A stretch of DNA of 64,000 nucleotides from Bacillota bacterium (GTDB lineage Bacteria; Bacillota; Limnochordia; Darwinibacteriales; Darwinibacteriaceae): the NCBI GenBank assembly GCA_012838305.1, contig DUPN01000100.1, forward strand, positions 94,489-158,488. The letters are read 5' to 3'. A model generated the notes under the pieces. That model made no database searches, was not told the origin of the DNA, and was given only the letters and a program-made list of their open reading frames with translations. Numbering within the stretch: the first letter of the stretch is position 1; every line of letters starts with the position of its first letter. Below, one piece after another: positions 9,479 to 18,706 of the stretch. A program made the translations under genes and the position numbers.

Positions 9479-10255
9479 ATGCGTGTTTTCGTGATAAGGC
9501 TAAAACGGTGGTACCTTATTGTACTGCTGCTTTTAGCCTTTGTGAGCTTAGTGCCGCAGCTACGCGAACCACTGATTCTGTCGGTCACATCCAGAGGTCG
9601 CTTGGTGCCCATCTACGCTGTTAAGACCCGGGAAAAGCGCTTGGCCATTTCCTTCGATGCCACCTGGGGTACGGAACTGACCGATGAGATCCTGGCCATT
9701 TTGGACAGCCATGGAATCAAGACGACCTTTTTCCTGGCGGGATACTGGGTCGATAAGCATCCCGATTACGTCGCAAAGATAGCGGGGCAGGGCCATGAGA
9801 TTGGCAATCACAGCTATTCCCATCCCCACATGAATACCCTCAGTGAGCAAGGGATCCACTATGAGTTGCAGAAAAACGCGGACCTGATCCGGGACCTCAC
9901 GGGACAGAAGACAAGCTTGTTCCGCCCCCCTTTTGGGGAGTATAACAACCAGGTCATCTCGATAGCAGGCTCCCTAGGATACCATACCATTCAATGGTCC
10001 GTGGATTCTCTGGACTGGAAGAACCTAACGAGCAGCCAAATCTATGATCGGGTCATGGATCAAGTGCAACCGGGTTCCATCGTCCTTTTCCATAACGCCG
10101 CCCCAGGTACCCCTGGGGCTATTCGCCGATTAATCCCAGATTTGCTGGCTAAGGGCTATGAGATCGTCCCCATTTCCGCGCTGCTGCACCAGGGGGATTT
10201 CTATATCGACCATGCTGGAATCCAGCATCCAGGAAAAGGGGGTCGCTCCGGGTGA
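9479..10255 (+). CDS. Polysaccharide deacetylase (NodB domain)
   Basis: ISFDATWGTELTDEIL, GHEIGNHSYSHPHMNTLS, LFRPPFGEYN. Confidence 0.9.
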   Translation: MRVFVIRLKRWYLIVLLLLAFVSLVPQLREPLILSVTSRGRLVPIYAVKTREKRLAISFDATWGTELTDEILAILDSHGIKTTFFLAGYWVDKHPDYVAKIAGQGHEIGNHSYSHPHMNTLSEQGIHYELQKNADLIRDLTGQKTSLFRPPFGEYNNQVISIAGSLGYHTIQWSVDSLDWKNLTSSQIYDRVMDQVQPGSIVLFHNAAPGTPGAIRRLIPDLLAKGYEIVPISALLHQGDFYIDHAGIQHPGKGGRSG

Positions 10256-11220
10256 TCATTACCAAACGGACACTGTTCTTGTTTGCCGCCCTGATCCTCC
10301 TTGTGGCCCTGGCCCTTGCGGCCCCTGGTTTGTATGACAAAGCGCTGCGCACTTTGCATGGTGTTAAGGCGGGAGTGACACTAGAGGGACAGCTGGTGGA
10401 AGGTCTCCTGAAGCAGGAACTCTATGATGTGGTGGCCAGTCTGGCGGAAAGCTCCTACGTGGAAGCAAGCAATGCCAGCTGCAACTGGCAGACAGGGGAA
10501 ATCACACCCGAGGTGGTGGGGCAGGTGGTGGATGTCCAGGGAACGGTGGATGCACTCTTAGCCGCACCGGCCGAGACATCTGTGGAGTTGGTGACCGTCC
10601 TGGTTCTGCCTTCGATCACCTCCGCACATTTCGAGCCCATCTACAGGGGACCCACCAGCGAACCAAGGGTTGCCCTGATGGTCAATGTAGACTGGGGTGA
10701 TGAGTATATCCCAGGAATGCTCGATGTCTTTCGCCATTATGGTGTCAGTGCCACCTGGTTTCCCACCGGCCGCTGGACCCAAACCTCTCGGGATCTGGCT
10801 CGAACCATTTCCCAGGCGGGCCACGAAATAGGTAATCATGGGGGTTGGCACGGTGAGGCCAGCAAAATGAGCCGTAGCGAAACCGCCAGGCTCATTCAAG
10901 AAGGGGAGGACCTGATCTTAGAGGCCACGGGACAACGTCCCACAGTGTTCGCACCTCCCTCGGGTGACTTCAACCAGCAGACCGTTTCGGTAGCCGCTGA
11001 ACTGGGTTACAAGACGGTCCTGTGGACGGTGGATACGGTGGATTGGCAAAGACCGGCCCCCACCGTGATTATTGATCGGGTCATTGGCAAGGTCAAAAAT
11101 GGGGCCTTAGTATTAATGCACCCCACTAAACCCACCCTAGAGGCCCTGCCTGTCATCTTGGACCACTTAGCCAATATGGGGTACCAATGCGTGACCGTGA
11201 CAGAACTTCTCGCCGATTAG
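10252..11220 (+). CDS. Polysaccharide deacetylase (NodB domain), second paralogue
   Basis: LMVNVDWGDEYIPGML, GHEIGNHGGWH, VFAPPSGDFN; GTG start overlapping preceding stop. Confidence 0.85.
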   Translation: MIITKRTLFLFAALILLVALALAAPGLYDKALRTLHGVKAGVTLEGQLVEGLLKQELYDVVASLAESSYVEASNASCNWQTGEITPEVVGQVVDVQGTVDALLAAPAETSVELVTVLVLPSITSAHFEPIYRGPTSEPRVALMVNVDWGDEYIPGMLDVFRHYGVSATWFPTGRWTQTSRDLARTISQAGHEIGNHGGWHGEASKMSRSETARLIQEGEDLILEATGQRPTVFAPPSGDFNQQTVSVAAELGYKTVLWTVDTVDWQRPAPTVIIDRVIGKVKNGALVLMHPTKPTLEALPVILDHLANMGYQCVTVTELLAD

Positions 11221-11224
11221 CAGC

Positions 11225-12433
11225 CTAAAGCCGCGCCCAGATCTGGTCGTCTTCTTGTCCCAGATTGAAAAGGGCCAGTCCGCCGAGGCGAAACTCCTCG
11301 GCCAAGTCCATCTTATACTGCAGGCTGTAGCGATTCTCAAACCACACTTCGCCTCCGTTATAGGTGAAGAAGGGCAGTTTAGACGCGGTATCCCATTTGA
11401 CCCTGGCACCCTCTTGGGCGGCTAATTCCAGAACTTCCTGGTGCGAGAGGGATCGGGGCAGGCCGCTCCTTGGCCAATGAATCCCCCCTGTGGACAGGCC
11501 CAAAATCAGGGTCTCAGGTGCCACGCTCGCGGTAATCTCCTGGAGCATCGCCTCCACTTCAGCGGTGGAGGCACCGGAGCCAGGCTGCCCCGGTAGTGGA
11601 TCTGGAGACGTTTTCAAGACGAGATAATCCACGGCCTCTCCAGCTGCCCCGTAGTCAATGCTTGCATCCCAGGGGAGGGCTGCCATGGATTTCTTTCCCT
11701 CCTGACGCAGGTTATCTGCGAGATTGTTCAGAAATCCAAAGAGCGCATTCTGCTCCCTTCCGGGCAGGTAGGCCAGGTCAAGCAAGACACCTTTGAGCCC
11801 CCATTCGTCCACAAGATCTAAGATTTGAGCCAGTGTATCCTGCTGTAGATGCTCCAGTTCCAAGAGGTAGGAAGGCTCGACGGCAAGTCGAATATGGGCG
11901 TAGGTATCCATCTCTCGGTTACCCGCCAAGTAGAGAGTGCGTCCCATTTCCTCGTGATCGAAGCTGGCCGAGAGTTTTCCGTAGCGATCCAGCTCCCAGC
12001 CGAGGGCACTAAGTCCCGTCAGCTTGGCCCCATTCTCCAGGAGACTTTCATAGGCAAGGAGGCCTCCTGGGAAAAACCCCAGAACAATCTGATCCCCACC
12101 GGTTTCCACGCTCTCCTGGACAATCACAGCATAATCTGGAACCCAGCCTTCCACGCCCGTTCTCGGCCGAATCTTGTACCAGTTCTCGATGTGATCGAGG
12201 ACCGTTACTTTGGCCTCTCTGGTCACGGTGCCCAGAGCCTGGGCCTCCAGGGATGGACTGCGGCGCAGCGTGATACGATCGACCGCAACAACTCCGCTGC
12301 GTCCCAATACCGCGTAGGATTGCTGTCCGAGGGGAGGATCCAGGGATTCAATGGGTTGTCCCTGACCACCGCCTAAGAGACTGGATAAATAAAGGAAAAT
12401 AGATAAGATGCTCACCAGGATACCTTGATTCAT
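11225..12433 (-). CDS. SH3-domain plus glycoside hydrolase family 18-like protein (spore germination YaaH-like)
   Basis: N-terminal signal, SH3_3-like region (TLRRSPSLEAQALGTVTREAKVTVLDHIENWYKIRP), GH18-like barrel (LKGVLLDLAYLPG, FTYNGGEVWFENRYSLQYKMDLAEEFRLGGLALFNLGQED). Confidence 0.75.
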   Translation of the reverse strand: MNQGILVSILSIFLYLSSLLGGGQGQPIESLDPPLGQQSYAVLGRSGVVAVDRITLRRSPSLEAQALGTVTREAKVTVLDHIENWYKIRPRTGVEGWVPDYAVIVQESVETGGDQIVLGFFPGGLLAYESLLENGAKLTGLSALGWELDRYGKLSASFDHEEMGRTLYLAGNREMDTYAHIRLAVEPSYLLELEHLQQDTLAQILDLVDEWGLKGVLLDLAYLPGREQNALFGFLNNLADNLRQEGKKSMAALPWDASIDYGAAGEAVDYLVLKTSPDPLPGQPGSGASTAEVEAMLQEITASVAPETLILGLSTGGIHWPRSGLPRSLSHQEVLELAAQEGARVKWDTASKLPFFTYNGGEVWFENRYSLQYKMDLAEEFRLGGLALFNLGQEDDQIWARL

Positions 12434-12544
12434 AGGGATCCCCCCTTTCTGCTTTGCTAAATCTATGGTATCATATTCATATTGAAAATTCAGTGGAAAG
12501 AAAAGTACGATTTGGCTCTCGTGCCCAGCGTACTGGAGGTTGGA

Positions 12545-13801
12545 ATGTACCAGCGAACGGTTTTACCCAATGGTATCCGCATTATCACAGAATATTTGCC
12601 CTATCTGCGTTCTGTCGCCTTAGGAGCCTGGTTTGAGGTGGGCAGCCGCCATGAAGAGCCCCAGGAGTGGGGCATTTCCCATTTTATTGAGCATATGGTT
12701 TTTAAGGGCAATCAAAAATACTCGGCCCGGGACATTGCTGAGGTCATGGACCAGCGGGGAGGGTATCTGAATGCCTTCACGGGAAAAGAGCAAACCTGCT
12801 ACTATTTCCGGGTCCTGGACGAGCACTATGATCTTGCCGCAGACCTTTTGGAGCAGATGCTGCTCAACTCTCTGTTTGCACCTGAAGATGTTTTGAAGGA
12901 GAGAAATGTGGTCCTGGAGGAACTCAGCATGTACGAGGACTCCCCGGAGGAGCTGGTTCACGACTTATTCTTTGCCGCTTTGTGGCCCCAGGACCCCTTA
13001 GGTCGGCCCATTATTGGGTCCACCTCCAGTATCCATGCTTTTTCGCCAGAGATGATCAAAGAGTACATGACCCGACACTATACATCCCAGCGCTTAGTGA
13101 TTGCCGCCGCGGGAAACATCAGCCACGAGAGGGTTGTGGAAACCTTCGCAGCCGCCTTCGATTCTCTAGGCCAGGCCGCCAGTCCCCCTGTGAGCGAAGC
13201 TCACTGCCAAAGAGGGCATGGATCGTTTAGAGACAAAGACACCGAACAGATCCATCTTTGTCTAGGGGGCCCCGCTCTGAGCCGCCACGATCCCAGGCGG
13301 TACGCTTTAAGCCTTCTCGATACCATGCTGGGCGGGGGTGTCAGTTCCCTTCTCTTCCAAGGTCTCAGGGAAGAACGGGGCTTGGTGTACAATACCTACT
13401 CCTTCAACTCCCTCTATGATGATACCGGTGCCTATGGTGTCTATGCGGGTTTTGGCCCCCAACACTGGAGTCAGGTTTGGAATGTGCTCTATGAGCTCTT
13501 TGAGGGTATCCCAACCAGCATTACCCGGGAGATGCTCTCCAGGGCCAAGAGCCAGGTCAAGGGCAGTCTGGTTCTGTCCTTGGAAAGCACGGGAAGTCGT
13601 ATGACCCGGCTCGCCAAGGGAGAGATGGACGAGGGCAGCATCGTTACCCCTGAAGAAGCCATGGAACGCATTGAAAGGGTGGATCATGGGGAGATCGTTC
13701 AGCTGGCGCAGGAGATCTACGATCCCCGGGCCTGGAGTTGGGTAGCATTAGGACCAAGAGACCTAGTTAAGGAGGAATTGCCATGTCAACAGATATGCTG
13801 A
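12545..13801 (+). CDS. M16 family zinc metallopeptidase (YmxG/MlpA-like)
   Basis: HFIEHMVFKG (HxxEH), LNAFTGKEQTCYYFRVL. Start set at ATG 12545 (MYQRTVLPNG). Confidence 0.92.
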   Translation: MYQRTVLPNGIRIITEYLPYLRSVALGAWFEVGSRHEEPQEWGISHFIEHMVFKGNQKYSARDIAEVMDQRGGYLNAFTGKEQTCYYFRVLDEHYDLAADLLEQMLLNSLFAPEDVLKERNVVLEELSMYEDSPEELVHDLFFAALWPQDPLGRPIIGSTSSIHAFSPEMIKEYMTRHYTSQRLVIAAAGNISHERVVETFAAAFDSLGQAASPPVSEAHCQRGHGSFRDKDTEQIHLCLGGPALSRHDPRRYALSLLDTMLGGGVSSLLFQGLREERGLVYNTYSFNSLYDDTGAYGVYAGFGPQHWSQVWNVLYELFEGIPTSITREMLSRAKSQVKGSLVLSLESTGSRMTRLAKGEMDEGSIVTPEEAMERIERVDHGEIVQLAQEIYDPRAWSWVALGPRDLVKEELPCQQIC

Positions 13802-14151
13802 AGGAGATTTTTCGCCTCCAAGAGCAGTTTGACCGCGCCGTCGCAGAGCACAGGAACCTAGAGTACAGGCGGGACGTTTGGATCCAAATGGAAGTCTTGG
13901 CCATCATCTCTGAGTTGAGTGAGATTCTCGATGAAGTTAACTTCAAATGGTGGAAAGACCCCAAGGCCATTGATGATGAACGGCTCAAGGAAGAGATCGT
14001 GGATGTGCTGCACTTCTTTGTATCCATGTGCCTCAAGGCTGGAATCGGGCCTGAAGAGCTATACCAAGCCTATATCCGCAAGAACCAGGAAAACTTCGCG
14101 CGCCAGAAGGGGGAAACGGAGCGCGAGGGCTATGCTTGGAAAAAACAGTAA
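13783..14151 (+). CDS. dUTPase / MazG-like all-alpha NTP pyrophosphatase
   Basis: LAIISELSEILDEVNFKWWKD...LKEEIVDVLHFFVSMCLKAG; typical of the dimeric dUTPase superfamily. Confidence 0.8.
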   Translation: MSTDMLKEIFRLQEQFDRAVAEHRNLEYRRDVWIQMEVLAIISELSEILDEVNFKWWKDPKAIDDERLKEEIVDVLHFFVSMCLKAGIGPEELYQAYIRKNQENFARQKGETEREGYAWKKQ

Positions 14152-14164
14152 TCTATGGTATACT
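14136..14164 (+). promoter_or_regulatory. Sigma-A type promoter TTGGAA-N17-TATACT
   Basis: -35 at 14136-14141, -10 at 14159-14164, overlapping the end of the dUTPase-like gene. Confidence 0.6.
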
Positions 14165-14170
14165 GGAGTC

Positions 14171-14236
14171 ACTCCGCGCCCAGGGAGATGTCCAAAGGAG
14201 ATGTTCTTTTTTGTACATGCGCGGAGTCTTTTTTTT
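14171..14236 (+). terminator. Terminator-like hairpin overlapping start region of next ORF (possible attenuator or short RNA)
   Basis: ACTCCGCGC (14171-14179) / GCGCGGAGT (14219-14227) followed by c and 8 T. Confidence 0.65.
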
Positions 14237-15446
14237 GATTCTTTCCTTGACCATCGCCCTCCCTGTCCACGCCCTAAGTCTAAGCGGTGAGCTCCAAGGC
14301 GCCCTCGGTACCGATCAAGTACGTTCATCACTTGATCTCGATCTCCGCAAGGAATTAGACTGGTGCCAAGTCAAGTGGGGCTGGCATGCTGCCTTTACAC
14401 CGTCTCAACCCCTGCAAACCCAAACCAGATGGCAGCTGGATTTTCCCCTAGGACGACACCTTAAACTCATCTTCCGTCACAACCTCAATCATTCCACCTC
14501 GCAAGACTCCTTTCGCTTCATCAACAAGACGAATTTCCGCCCCGATAGCTATTGCGCCCACCTGCAAACAGACCAGCTCCAGCTCGGTCTGCTTCGGAAC
14601 GTACACCATCAGGAGAGCGATGTGGTGAATGCCGCCTTTGTGCAAAGCGTTTTGGAGCTAGGGCCCCTGGACCTACGCGGACTAAGCCTCCATTATACCG
14701 GGCAGACAAGGAGTGGGAACGCCCAAGTGATTGAAGGGTCGGCTCGATTCGGCGTCTTTCAGGGTCTCTTCGCCCTAGGCTGGCAGACAGACTTCAAGGG
14801 CGAAGAAAGTCAGGCCCGGCTCTTGGAATTTCGCTGCCAGACTCCAAGTTTCAGCGCCAAGGCCTCGGCTCAAGCTATCGATCCCGGTTTTCTCAGCCCA
14901 CTCTCCAAGACCAATCTGTTCACTCCCAACCGCTATGGTTGGCAGGCGGAACTCGGGGCCCACGGCCACGGGCTGGAGTTTGGACTGAGCGTCAGGCGGC
15001 ACAGCAACCGTGATCAGAGTAAGGACTACAACCAACTGGCCTTGGAGCTGCAAGCCAAGAACAAGCAGGCGGCACTGGAGTGGAGGATCGAACCTACTAC
15101 AGCCCTGATTCTTCGTTATGCTCTCGCCGACATCCTCTTCCAGCTTGACCCGTTCAACAGCACAGTGCGCTCCGACTTCCAGCTAGGGAAGGGCACAATC
15201 AGCTTGCGCCTCGACGGCCAGCGGGGCATCCTGCGTCTGCAGTGGACGCTTCCTGGCCGGCTCCAGTGGCGTCTGATCGGTAAATACGACCTGTGGGAAC
15301 AGCGTTCCCATTGCTCTCTACTGACGAAGTATACGGGTGAAAACAGCCACATTCAACTGGAAGTTGGACAGTATGATCGGGGAAATATGGGTGCTGGTTT
15401 TGCCAATCCTGCGAGCTTCTGCATATCATGGGGGTGGAAGTTCTAG
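14217..15446 (+). CDS. Secreted/exported beta-rich protein, possible outer-membrane beta-barrel
   Basis: Signal peptide (MRGVFFLILSLTIALPVHA), long alternating-residue beta pattern, C-terminus ...SFCISWGWKF. Alternative TTG starts at 14211 or 14235. Confidence 0.6.
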   Translation: MRGVFFLILSLTIALPVHALSLSGELQGALGTDQVRSSLDLDLRKELDWCQVKWGWHAAFTPSQPLQTQTRWQLDFPLGRHLKLIFRHNLNHSTSQDSFRFINKTNFRPDSYCAHLQTDQLQLGLLRNVHHQESDVVNAAFVQSVLELGPLDLRGLSLHYTGQTRSGNAQVIEGSARFGVFQGLFALGWQTDFKGEESQARLLEFRCQTPSFSAKASAQAIDPGFLSPLSKTNLFTPNRYGWQAELGAHGHGLEFGLSVRRHSNRDQSKDYNQLALELQAKNKQAALEWRIEPTTALILRYALADILFQLDPFNSTVRSDFQLGKGTISLRLDGQRGILRLQWTLPGRLQWRLIGKYDLWEQRSHCSLLTKYTGENSHIQLEVGQYDRGNMGAGFANPASFCISWGWKF

Positions 15447-15485
15447 TGGTATTCCAGGCCACATATGCTAAGCAGAGGTGAGGGT

Positions 15486-15785
15486 ATGCGCTATTCAGAG
15501 CTATCCGGCAAGGAGATCATCTGCATCGACGAGGGTATTCGACTCGGCGTAGTGGAACATACCGATCTCGTGATTAACTTAAGTACGGGCGAAGTCGAAT
15601 CCATCGTGATTCCTTACGGCCATCGCTGGTTTCGACCGAGACTGATCGTGGTGCCTTGGCGGGGCATCAAAAAGATTGGACGGGACCTGATGATTGTGGA
15701 TCTGACTACCGCCAAAGACTACGCCGAGGTGATGAGGAAAATCGAGGAAAGGCCCAGGCGGAATAAGCCCCCTTTTTTTGGGTAA
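15486..15785 (+). CDS. PRC-barrel sporulation protein YlmC/YmxH family
   Basis: MRYSELSGKEIICIDEGIRLGVVEHTDLVINLSTGEVESIVIP. Confidence 0.85.
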   Translation: MRYSELSGKEIICIDEGIRLGVVEHTDLVINLSTGEVESIVIPYGHRWFRPRLIVVPWRGIKKIGRDLMIVDLTTAKDYAEVMRKIEERPRRNKPPFFG

Positions 15786-15818
15786 GCTACTCTCAAGAAA
15801 TGAAAGGGGGAATTCTTT

Positions 15819-16337
15819 TTGTCAACTGTCATTGGTGTTTTTCGTGATATCAGTACGGCAGAAAGCGCAGTGAAGGCTCTGCGAAATAAGGGGTTCACCG
15901 ATAACGAAATCTCGATTGTGGCGAAGGACAGCAAGGGTAAGGGAGCCGGAAAGTCCGGCGATATGGAAGCCGGCTCTGACTTCGGCGGCACCGACTCCAT
16001 TGCTGATGGAACCACATGGGGAGGAGCTTTAGGAGGAGTTGCCGGTCTCTTGGCCGGGGTTGGAGCGCTGGCCATTCCGGGCATTGGCCCCATCGTGGCC
16101 GCAGGTCCCCTCGCGGGAGTGCTATCGGGTGCCGTGACCGGGGGCGTAGCCGGTGGCTTAATCGATCTGGGTATTCCAGAGGAAAGGGGACGCCAGTACG
16201 AGCAGGACCTCAAGCAGGGCGGCATTCTTGCTGTCATTGAGACCAGCGAGGATAAGGTCAATGATGCCAGTTCAATCCTCCGGCAAAATGGAGCTAAAGA
16301 TGTGGAATCCCATGGCGGAGGGGAGAGTACAAACTAA
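15819..16337 (+). CDS. General stress protein 17M-like (YflT/DUF1269-like) glycine-rich protein
   Basis: STVIGVFRDISTAESAVKALRNKGFTDNEISIVAKDS followed by Gly-rich hydrophobic helix; TTG start. Confidence 0.7.
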   Translation: MSTVIGVFRDISTAESAVKALRNKGFTDNEISIVAKDSKGKGAGKSGDMEAGSDFGGTDSIADGTTWGGALGGVAGLLAGVGALAIPGIGPIVAAGPLAGVLSGAVTGGVAGGLIDLGIPEERGRQYEQDLKQGGILAVIETSEDKVNDASSILRQNGAKDVESHGGGESTN

Positions 16338-16345
16338 GTCGTTCG

Positions 16346-16372
16346 GAGGCTGCCACAGGGCAGCCTCTTTTC
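16346..16372 (+). terminator. Intrinsic terminator
   Basis: GAGGCTGCC-acag-GGCAGCCTC-TTTTCTT. Confidence 0.88.
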
Positions 16373-16444
16373 TTGTTCTCACCTTGGCAGGAATGTTTGG
16401 GCTTCGTAGCGAATGGACAGGAATGGCTACGAGGAGGGAAGACC

Positions 16445-17155
16445 ATGCGAGTTCTGGTGAATGGTGCAGCGGGGAAAATGGGTGCGGAAGTGTGCCGAGC
16501 GGTGCATGATGCTCCTGATCTGCAATTAGTCGGAGGTGTGGATCCAAAGGGGAGGAGCCCTTTTGCAGGCGTTCCAGTCTATGCTAATCTCCACGACGCC
16601 CTGGAGATGGCCGCGGTCGATGTGGTGGTTGATTTTACCACTCCTGCGGCTGTAAGAAGCAGTATGGAAATTTGTCTGGGCAAGAACATTCCCATGGTGA
16701 TTGGAACAACAGGTTTTCACCACAACGAACTTGGGGAATGGCAGGTGCGGGCACTGCAAGAGAACTGGCGGGCGATTATTGCCCCGAATTTCGCCATTGG
16801 AGCAGTTCTGATGATGAAGTACGCCCGGGAAGCGGTGGCTTTTTTTGATCAGGCGGAAATTATCGAGTATCATCATGCCCAAAAACTCGACGCTCCCTCA
16901 GGAACAGCCGCTCGTACCCGAATACTTATGCAGGAAGTCCACCAAAGGGAGATACCCATCCATAGCGTACGCCTGCCGGGTCTAGTGGCCCACCAAGAGG
17001 TGATCCTGGGATTGCCGGGCCAAACTCTCACCATCCGCCATGATTCCAATCATCGTGAAAGCTTTATGCCAGGCGTTTTGCTCGCTATCCGCCAGATCCC
17101 CAAGATCAAAGGGGTCGTGGTCGGACTAGAACACATTCTTTTCACCGACATATAG
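16445..17155 (+). CDS. dapB: 4-hydroxy-tetrahydrodipicolinate reductase
   Basis: VLVNGAAGKMGAEVC, VVVDFTTPAAV, IGTTGF, APNFAIGAVLMMKYA, EIIEYHHAQKLDAPSGTA. Start at ATG 16445. Confidence 0.95.
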   Translation: MRVLVNGAAGKMGAEVCRAVHDAPDLQLVGGVDPKGRSPFAGVPVYANLHDALEMAAVDVVVDFTTPAAVRSSMEICLGKNIPMVIGTTGFHHNELGEWQVRALQENWRAIIAPNFAIGAVLMMKYAREAVAFFDQAEIIEYHHAQKLDAPSGTAARTRILMQEVHQREIPIHSVRLPGLVAHQEVILGLPGQTLTIRHDSNHRESFMPGVLLAIRQIPKIKGVVVGLEHILFTDI

Positions 17156-17157
17156 TA
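17131..17157 (+). promoter_or_regulatory. Candidate mother-cell sigma-K promoter AC-N16-CATATAGTA upstream of dpaA
   Basis: AC at 17131-17132, 16 nt, CATATAGTA at 17149-17157; fits the AC-N16/17-CATANNNTA consensus. Confidence 0.6.
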
Positions 17158-17189
17158 CTATGAGTGCGTGTTGGTGAGGAGGGTTTGTT

Positions 17190-18104
17190 GTGACCAGTCA
17201 ACTTGCTGAGCAACCCATTGCTATGCTCGGATGTGATGCAAGGGAAGTTGGACTGGCTGAAGCATTACTTGATCTAGGCGCAGATTTGCATCTCGTGGGC
17301 TTTCCCCAGGACGGATCCCTAAAACGCGCCTTGCACTTTGGGGATCCCGAAGCAGCTGTCTTGGGTACAAAGGCTGTGATCGCTCCTATGAGTAATACCG
17401 ATGACACGGGATGGATTCGGGCCCGCATGGATCTTCAGGAAACGGCCATTAACTTAGCGGAAGTAATCCCCTTGATGCCCTGCCAGACTCCGCTTCTAAT
17501 TGGTGTAGCTAAGCCTGTGATTCGCGGATTGGCCACCCAGTACCGCTTGCGCCTGATAGAAATGGCGGAGATCAATGAGATCGCGATCCTAAATTCCATA
17601 CCCACAGCTGAAGGCGCCATCTATGTTGCCATGGAGCACACCAAGATGACAATTCATGGGGCTCGCATTTTGGTGCTGGGTTTGGGTCGATGCGGAACAA
17701 CCTTGGCCCAAAGCCTTGTCGCTTTAGGGGCCCATGTTACGGTGGCCGCCCGTTCCAGCGAGGATCTAGCCAGGGCGGTGGCCCAGCATTGCCAGCCGCT
17801 TGCCTTGGGATCACTGAAGTCCCGGACGGATTTTGAGATACTGTTCAATACGATCCCCGCCATGGTTCTGCCACGTTCCTATCTGAGGCTGCTCGATCCG
17901 GACACAGTGATTATAGATATCGCCGCCGGCCCGGGAGGTACCGATTTTTCTGCAGCCCAGGAACTTGGGATCTGCGCCATCCATGCCCTTTCCCTTCCTG
18001 GGAAAGTGGCACCGAAGACGGCAGCCGACATTCTCATCCAAACGATTCCTCACCTACTTGCAGGACTGCTAGGAGAGGAGCATTATGATGACTATGAGCG
18101 GTAA
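17190..18104 (+). CDS. dpaA: Dipicolinate synthase subunit A
   Basis: GTG start; PMSNTDDTGWIR, IHGARILVLGLGRCGTTLAQSLVALGAHVTVAARSS; followed by dpaB/asd/dapG/dapA. Confidence 0.92.
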   Translation: MTSQLAEQPIAMLGCDAREVGLAEALLDLGADLHLVGFPQDGSLKRALHFGDPEAAVLGTKAVIAPMSNTDDTGWIRARMDLQETAINLAEVIPLMPCQTPLLIGVAKPVIRGLATQYRLRLIEMAEINEIAILNSIPTAEGAIYVAMEHTKMTIHGARILVLGLGRCGTTLAQSLVALGAHVTVAARSSEDLARAVAQHCQPLALGSLKSRTDFEILFNTIPAMVLPRSYLRLLDPDTVIIDIAAGPGGTDFSAAQELGICAIHALSLPGKVAPKTAADILIQTIPHLLAGLLGEEHYDDYER

Positions 18105-18690
18105 GAACATCGGGTTTGCCGTAACGGGCAGTCATTGCACCTATCAGGAAATTTGGCCCCAGGTGAGCAGGCTGAGAGAAGCGGGGGCTGAGGTTTATCC
18201 CATTGTGTCCAGCGCGGTAGCGGAGTCCACTACACGATTTGGTGCCGGGCCGGAGATTGTGGCCCACTTTGCGGAGTTGACCGGGCGATCGGTGATCGCC
18301 ACCATCGTGGAGGCTGAACCCCTCGGACCTTCCAAAGTTCTCGATTGCCTCATCGTTGCCCCTTGTACGGGAAATACCCTGGCGAAGCTAGCCAATGCCA
18401 TAACCGATACCGCGGTTTTAATGGCAGCAAAGACGCAGCTAAGAAATGGAAGGCCCTTGGTATTGGCCATTTCCACCAATGATGCCCTCGGGCTCAATGC
18501 CAAGAACCTTGGCCTACTCTTGAATGTGGAGAACGTGTTTTTTGTACCCTTCGGCCAAGATAATCCCAAGGAGAAACCACGATCCTTGGTGGCCGATATG
18601 GAGCTTGTGTTGCCAACAATCGAAAAGGCACTTTTAGGCATGCAGTTGCAGCCTATATTGGTTGAACGTACAATGCGGTCAGTACGATAA
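18085..18690 (+). CDS. dpaB: Dipicolinate synthase subunit B
   Basis: Flavoprotein family; IGFAVTGSHCTYQEIWPQVSRLREAGAEVYPIVS, LIVAPCTGNTLAKLANAITDTAVLMAAKT. Confidence 0.93.
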   Translation: MMTMSGKNIGFAVTGSHCTYQEIWPQVSRLREAGAEVYPIVSSAVAESTTRFGAGPEIVAHFAELTGRSVIATIVEAEPLGPSKVLDCLIVAPCTGNTLAKLANAITDTAVLMAAKTQLRNGRPLVLAISTNDALGLNAKNLGLLLNVENVFFVPFGQDNPKEKPRSLVADMELVLPTIEKALLGMQLQPILVERTMRSVR

Positions 18691-18706
18691 TGTGAGGAGC
18701 GGTTGT

